Translations under genes and position numbers: made by a program | Notes under the pieces: model-generated | Told to the model about the DNA's origin: nothing | What the model saw: the letters and a program-made list of their open reading frames with translations, nothing else | The model's database searches: none | Part shown: one piece after another, positions 61,081 to 64,000 of the stretch | Position numbering within the stretch: position 1 is the first letter of the stretch | Layout: the number at the start of each line of letters is the position of its first letter | From: CAYGOC01 sp964351495 | GTDB lineage: Bacteria; Chlamydiota; Chlamydiia; Chlamydiales; SM23-39 | Reading direction: 5' to 3' | NCBI GenBank assembly: GCA_964351495.1 | Contig: CAYGOC010000001.1 | Coordinates: 1 to 64,000, forward strand | DNA length: 64,000 nucleotides

Positions 61081-62154
61081 TTCTATTCCATCAGGCACAT
61101 GTAACGTGGTAGTAGGAAAAGCGCAGCTTGCGCCATGTTTATGAACAATGTCTAAAATCTTCAAAAATACATCTTGCTGAATCATTTGAAAAGAGACCCA
61201 GTCGGTTGTCTTGGTAAACGTATACACCATAAACTCTAAAGCAGAAGCACCGAAATGAACCAATGCTACAAAAGAGACTTTATACTGATCTATCTCAGGG
61301 TGTTCTTGCAGCATTTTTTCTATGTCTTTTAAAATTACTGCCAGTTTGGGACCGTCCTCATAGCGCACTCCAATGGTCTCTTTAATCCTTCGGTTCATCA
61401 TTCTAGAAGGGTTTTCTATAGAAATATTAGAAAAAAGCGAATTGGGAACAAAAAGAGGCCTTTTGTCAAAAGTACGGATTCTAGTTAGTCTCCATCCTAT
61501 ATTTTCAACGGTTCCTTCTATCTCTTTATCGGGAGATCGGATCCAGTCCCCTATCTTGAAAGGACGATCCAAAAAGATCATTAGTCCTCCAAAGAAGTTG
61601 GCTAAAAGATCTTTGGCAGCAAATCCAATCGCGATACCACTAAAACCTCCAAAGGCAAGAACCCCTGTTATAGGAATTCCCAAACTTTGGGATAAAACTA
61701 AAGCAGCTGTGATAAAAACAGAAATACGCAGGATCTGACTTACTGCTCTTAAAGTAGTCTCATCCCACTTCGTCTTTTTTAGGTGCGTCTTCATTAAGTT
61801 GGCTTCTATTTCTCGAATAAAACGGATCAAAAACCAGACGATGATTAAGCCTACGGTAAGACTTCTTACCGGATCCAAGATCTCTCCTAAAATCGAGTTT
61901 TCCACCGCATATTTCACCCCAAGCTGCGCCGCAAAAGTAATACCAAAAATCCAAATAGCTACGACCAAAGGGTTATGAACTGCTTTTATAAAAGCATCAT
62001 CCCAAAAGCGGTGGGATTTTTCTGCTAAAGGAAGAATTCTTCTGTAAATCCTTTTTTCCAAGTAGGCAATCAAAAGGGTAACAAAAACAATACCGAAAGC
62101 ACCTACTGCCCAACCGTAATCTCGAAAAAGCCAGAAGTTCTTGAAAAATTCCAT
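61057..62154 (-). CDS. MscS-family mechanosensitive channel
   Basis: About 365 residues. Four hydrophobic segments (about 8-30, 60-80, 95-115, 140-165) lead to the pore helix with FGGFSGIAIGFAAKDLLANFFGGLMIFLDRPFKIGDWI, a typical MscS TM3 and beta-domain start. The C-terminal beta and alpha/beta domains continue to the end. These channels open under membrane tension to release solutes in osmotic downshock. ATG 62154 is chosen for AGAGGG upstream; a TTG at 62178 is possible. Larger than E. coli MscS (286 residues). Confidence 0.88.
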   Translation of the reverse strand: MEFFKNFWLFRDYGWAVGAFGIVFVTLLIAYLEKRIYRRILPLAEKSHRFWDDAFIKAVHNPLVVAIWIFGITFAAQLGVKYAVENSILGEILDPVRSLTVGLIIVWFLIRFIREIEANLMKTHLKKTKWDETTLRAVSQILRISVFITAALVLSQSLGIPITGVLAFGGFSGIAIGFAAKDLLANFFGGLMIFLDRPFKIGDWIRSPDKEIEGTVENIGWRLTRIRTFDKRPLFVPNSLFSNISIENPSRMMNRRIKETIGVRYEDGPKLAVILKDIEKMLQEHPEIDQYKVSFVALVHFGASALEFMVYTFTKTTDWVSFQMIQQDVFLKILDIVHKHGASCAFPTTTLHVPDGIELKGAFPK

Positions 62155-62324
62155 GCAAAACACCGCCCTCTTTAGCAAATGATCCTAAAGATAGTATAAC
62201 TCTTAGATAGCTGCAAGCGAAGCTCTTTCTTTTTTTAAATGCTTTAAGCATCTTTCCACAAAAAAACTAAAAAACACCTTGGAATTCAGCCAAAAAAGAC
62301 CTGTTTTTACCTTGGAATCTAGCC
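62155..62324. other. Intergenic region
   Basis: About 170 bases between mscS and the small frame at 62325. CCTTGGAATTCAGCC and CCTTGGAATCTAGCC occur as two near-identical copies about 38 bases apart (62277-62327). Nothing else is recognisable. Confidence 0.4.
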
Positions 62325-62495
62325 ATGTTTAAGAGAATCATTGACTTCCATTTAAACCAATGGAAAACCGCACGTTTTTCTTCTTTAAACTACTCTATAT
62401 TAGACAAACTGGATTCAAGACCCTTATATGCAGCAGCGTCTTTGGCACATCCTTCTCAAAAAGAAGCGCTTTTCTATTTAGTTAGAGAAGCTTGA
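62325..62495 (+). CDS. Small orphan frame or gene remnant
   Basis: A 56-residue frame from ATG 62325 to TGA 62495 (begins MFKRIIDFHLNQWK). The composition is protein-like, with amphipathic helices, but no good ribosome site precedes the ATG. The first 15 residues resemble the start of DUF4143-type AAA ATPases (pattern MxKRxIxxxLxxWK), so it could be a fossil of such a gene. It may equally be a chance frame. Confidence 0.3.
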   Translation: MFKRIIDFHLNQWKTARFSSLNYSILDKLDSRPLYAAASLAHPSQKEALFYLVREA

Positions 62496-62547
62496 ACTTC
62501 TAAAAATTTCTTGCTATTTCCTGAAAAGATATTTTACTGTGAGGAGA

Positions 62548-63831
62548 ATGGACAAAGCAAAAAAGCTAAACCTTCTTAAGTGGCTTGTCTGGAGCCTAGC
62601 CGTTGGCTTTTACTGCTATGAGTTTATCATCCGGGTAGCTCCTAGCATTATGATTCCAGAACTCACTCAAGCATTTGACCTAAATGCAGCAGAAGTGGGT
62701 ACCTTAGCTGCTATCTATCTGTACGTATATGCTCCTATGCAGATTCCTGTAGGGATTTTAACCGACCACTTCGGCGCTAGAAAGCTGCTTACCTTTGCCT
62801 CTATTGTAGCTGGATTAGGAAGCCTTTTATTCGGTATAGCTCCTCATGAGTGGATTGCGGGTTGGGGACGTTTTTTCATGGGAATGGGCTCTGCTTTTGG
62901 TTTTGTGGGTATGGTCTATATAAGCTCTCACTGGTTTTCTAAAGAGAAGATGGCCTTTCTTATAGGAATAGGTAACTCACTCGGAATGTTTGGGGCTTTT
63001 ATAGGCCAAGGTCCTTTAAGTATTTTTGTCCGCTCTTTTGGATGGAGGCTAGCTTCCATTCAAATAGGAATTTTAGGGATCCTTTTGGGAGTTATTATCT
63101 TTTTTATCGTCCGAAACGATCCCCCTTCTCTCGCTAAAAAAGAGCAAGAAAAACGGGATAACACCCCTTCTTTACTCCACTATTTAAAGCTTGTTACTAA
63201 AAGTAAACAAAGTTGGATTAACGCTTGTGCTAGCCTTTGTTTTTATAGCATAACGGTTGCCTTTGCAGGTCTTTGGGGTATCCCCTTTTTAGAAGAAGCT
63301 TATGGTGTATCTAAAAGCTTTGCCAGCTTTGCTATTTCCATGATTTTTGTAGGATGGATGGTTGGAGGGCCCTTAATAGGCACCTACTCAGACAGACTAA
63401 GTAAAAGAAAACCACTTCTTCTTTTTTCTTTAAGTATGAGTCTTCTTTTCTTATCCGTGGTTATATACCTAACTTCTATTCCTCCTATTTTTTTGTTTTT
63501 TCTCCTCTTTTTTCTTGGGTTTTTCTCTTCGGGACAACTTTTACAATACAGCATAGCCATTGAAAACAACCCTCATGAAGCAAAAGGAACAGCTATAGCC
63601 TTTACCAATTTTTTAACGATGTTAGGAGGGGCTATCACGCAACCTTTAGTAGGATTTTTACTCGACATGAATGGATCTTTGAGCATCATGAAGACTCCCT
63701 ACTACTCCTCTTATGATTATAAGATAGCCCTAACGGTTTTTCCGATTTTGGTGATTCTCTCTATTCTTTTAAATCTTCTAGTCCAAGAAAAAGACCAAAA
63801 ACACTCCTCAAAGCCGGATCTTCCCATCTAA
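62548..63831 (+). CDS. Major facilitator superfamily transporter
   Basis: About 427 residues with 12 membrane helices. Early helices show CYEFIIRVAPSIMIPEL and the MFS loop motif GILTDHFGARKLL (about 77-89); a second copy TYSDRLSKRKPLL lies near 290. The overall type (single NxxxR-like start, FGWRLASIQIGILGI) is like ACS/anion:cation symporters and transporters used by other intracellular bacteria. The substrate cannot be told. ATG 62548 is set by GAGGAGA; the GTG at 62539 lies inside that site's lead. Its stop overlaps the stop of the next, convergent gene by four bases. Confidence 0.85.
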   Translation: MDKAKKLNLLKWLVWSLAVGFYCYEFIIRVAPSIMIPELTQAFDLNAAEVGTLAAIYLYVYAPMQIPVGILTDHFGARKLLTFASIVAGLGSLLFGIAPHEWIAGWGRFFMGMGSAFGFVGMVYISSHWFSKEKMAFLIGIGNSLGMFGAFIGQGPLSIFVRSFGWRLASIQIGILGILLGVIIFFIVRNDPPSLAKKEQEKRDNTPSLLHYLKLVTKSKQSWINACASLCFYSITVAFAGLWGIPFLEEAYGVSKSFASFAISMIFVGWMVGGPLIGTYSDRLSKRKPLLLFSLSMSLLFLSVVIYLTSIPPIFLFFLLFFLGFFSSGQLLQYSIAIENNPHEAKGTAIAFTNFLTMLGGAITQPLVGFLLDMNGSLSIMKTPYYSSYDYKIALTVFPILVILSILLNLLVQEKDQKHSSKPDLPI

Positions 63832-64000
63832 AAAGGCTCGTAAGAAAACTCCAGCTCAAACGCTTTCGGGCCTATTTTTTTCTCCTTTTTAGGAATAACG
63901 GCTATATAAACGGTCTTTTTCTTAGTTAAGATAGTATATCCTCCCTCTATACGAACAATCTCTTCAATCAGATCTGCGCTAGATAAGTACTGAAAAAGCT
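63828..64000 (-). CDS. 3' end of an unidentified gene (cut by window edge)
   Basis: On the minus strand one frame stays open from the right edge to a TAG at 63828, giving the last 57 residues (…SSADLIEEIVRIEGGYTILTKKK…AFELEFSYEPF). Codon use is like the neighbours. The sequence alternates hydrophobic and charged residues and has no recognised motif. It converges with the MFS gene and overlaps it by four bases. Confidence 0.6.
   Translation of the reverse strand, partial: LFQYLSSADLIEEIVRIEGGYTILTKKKTVYIAVIPKKEKKIGPKAFELEFSYEPF

Noticed and set aside
60791..61144. A 117-codon frame overlapping the end of the SDR-DUF2867 gene
   Set aside because: It runs in another frame over the SDR gene and has no domain; considered as a frameshifted DUF2867 end but its residues do not fit that family.
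1..64000. CRISPR arrays, tRNA genes, complete insertion sequences or prophage
   Set aside because: I saw no regularly spaced repeats, no cloverleaf with a GTTCGA-type T-arm in the gaps between genes, and no transposase, integrase or phage structural gene.

Overview
This AT-rich window comes from a member of the phylum Chlamydiae, most likely a chlamydia-like (environmental) lineage outside Chlamydiaceae. Several gene blocks follow chlamydial order: dciA-like/gyrB/gyrA/tmk/holB (the CT187-CT191 block of C. trachomatis), yidC/dnaA paralogue (CT250-251), a reshuffled block of multi-cargo secretion chaperone, lipoprotein, membrane protease, PP2C, cysteine desulfurase and two CBS-domain membrane proteins (CT253-CT260), dcd/ruvB/spoIID (CT039-041), and ssb/pepA (CT044-045). 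The family or genus cannot be fixed by eye; the block assignments come from memory of the C. trachomatis gene order, not from a search.

Layout. 1-7500: the 5' part of a MORN-repeat protein, then a minus-strand replication operon. 7650-8580: two small orphan membrane proteins. 8650-18000: a menaquinone cluster of the classical o-succinylbenzoate route (menG-menF-menD, then menB-menA-menC-menE), interrupted by an opposite-strand 531-residue protein with a C-terminal XRE-type helix-turn-helix. The hotdog thioesterase menI lies about 41 kb away at 59.5 kb; menH is not seen. Chlamydiaceae use the futalosine route, so this cluster separates the organism from them. 18100-23300: a large orphan protein, a decayed stretch and a TPR protein. 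23300-33900: yidC, a divergent dnaA, the CT253-260-like block and a divIC/ftsB-like gene. 33950-37000: dcd, ruvB, spoIID and the SRP RNA. 37000-40700: accessory region with two large orphan proteins (the second frameshifted near its start and carrying a C10 tract), a Nudix hydrolase with no ordinary start codon and a 45-residue lipoprotein. 40760-45900: heptosyltransferase, peptide transporter, pseudouridine synthase, pepA and ssb. 46200-51360: an exo/endonuclease/phosphatase-fold protein, a gadC-gadB acid-resistance pair and an orphan gene that looks leaderless. 51360-59400: ligA, glgB and cyoDCBA. 59470-64000: menI, an SDR/DUF2867 protein, MscS, an MFS transporter and the 3' end of another gene.

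Together the men genes and the bo-type quinol oxidase suggest an aerobic respiratory chain that uses menaquinol, the gad pair suggests survival in an acidic compartment, and the chaperone, MORN protein, EEP protein and coiled-coil membrane protein are candidates for the type III secretion and host-interaction machinery. The most unusual items are the homopolymer and frameshift features of the 37-40 kb locus, the EEP-fold candidate effector, the men-cluster regulator with its inverted repeats, the non-canonical Walker B of DnaA, and a lysine at the quinone-site arginine of CyoB. No CRISPR array, tRNA, complete insertion sequence or prophage was recognised.
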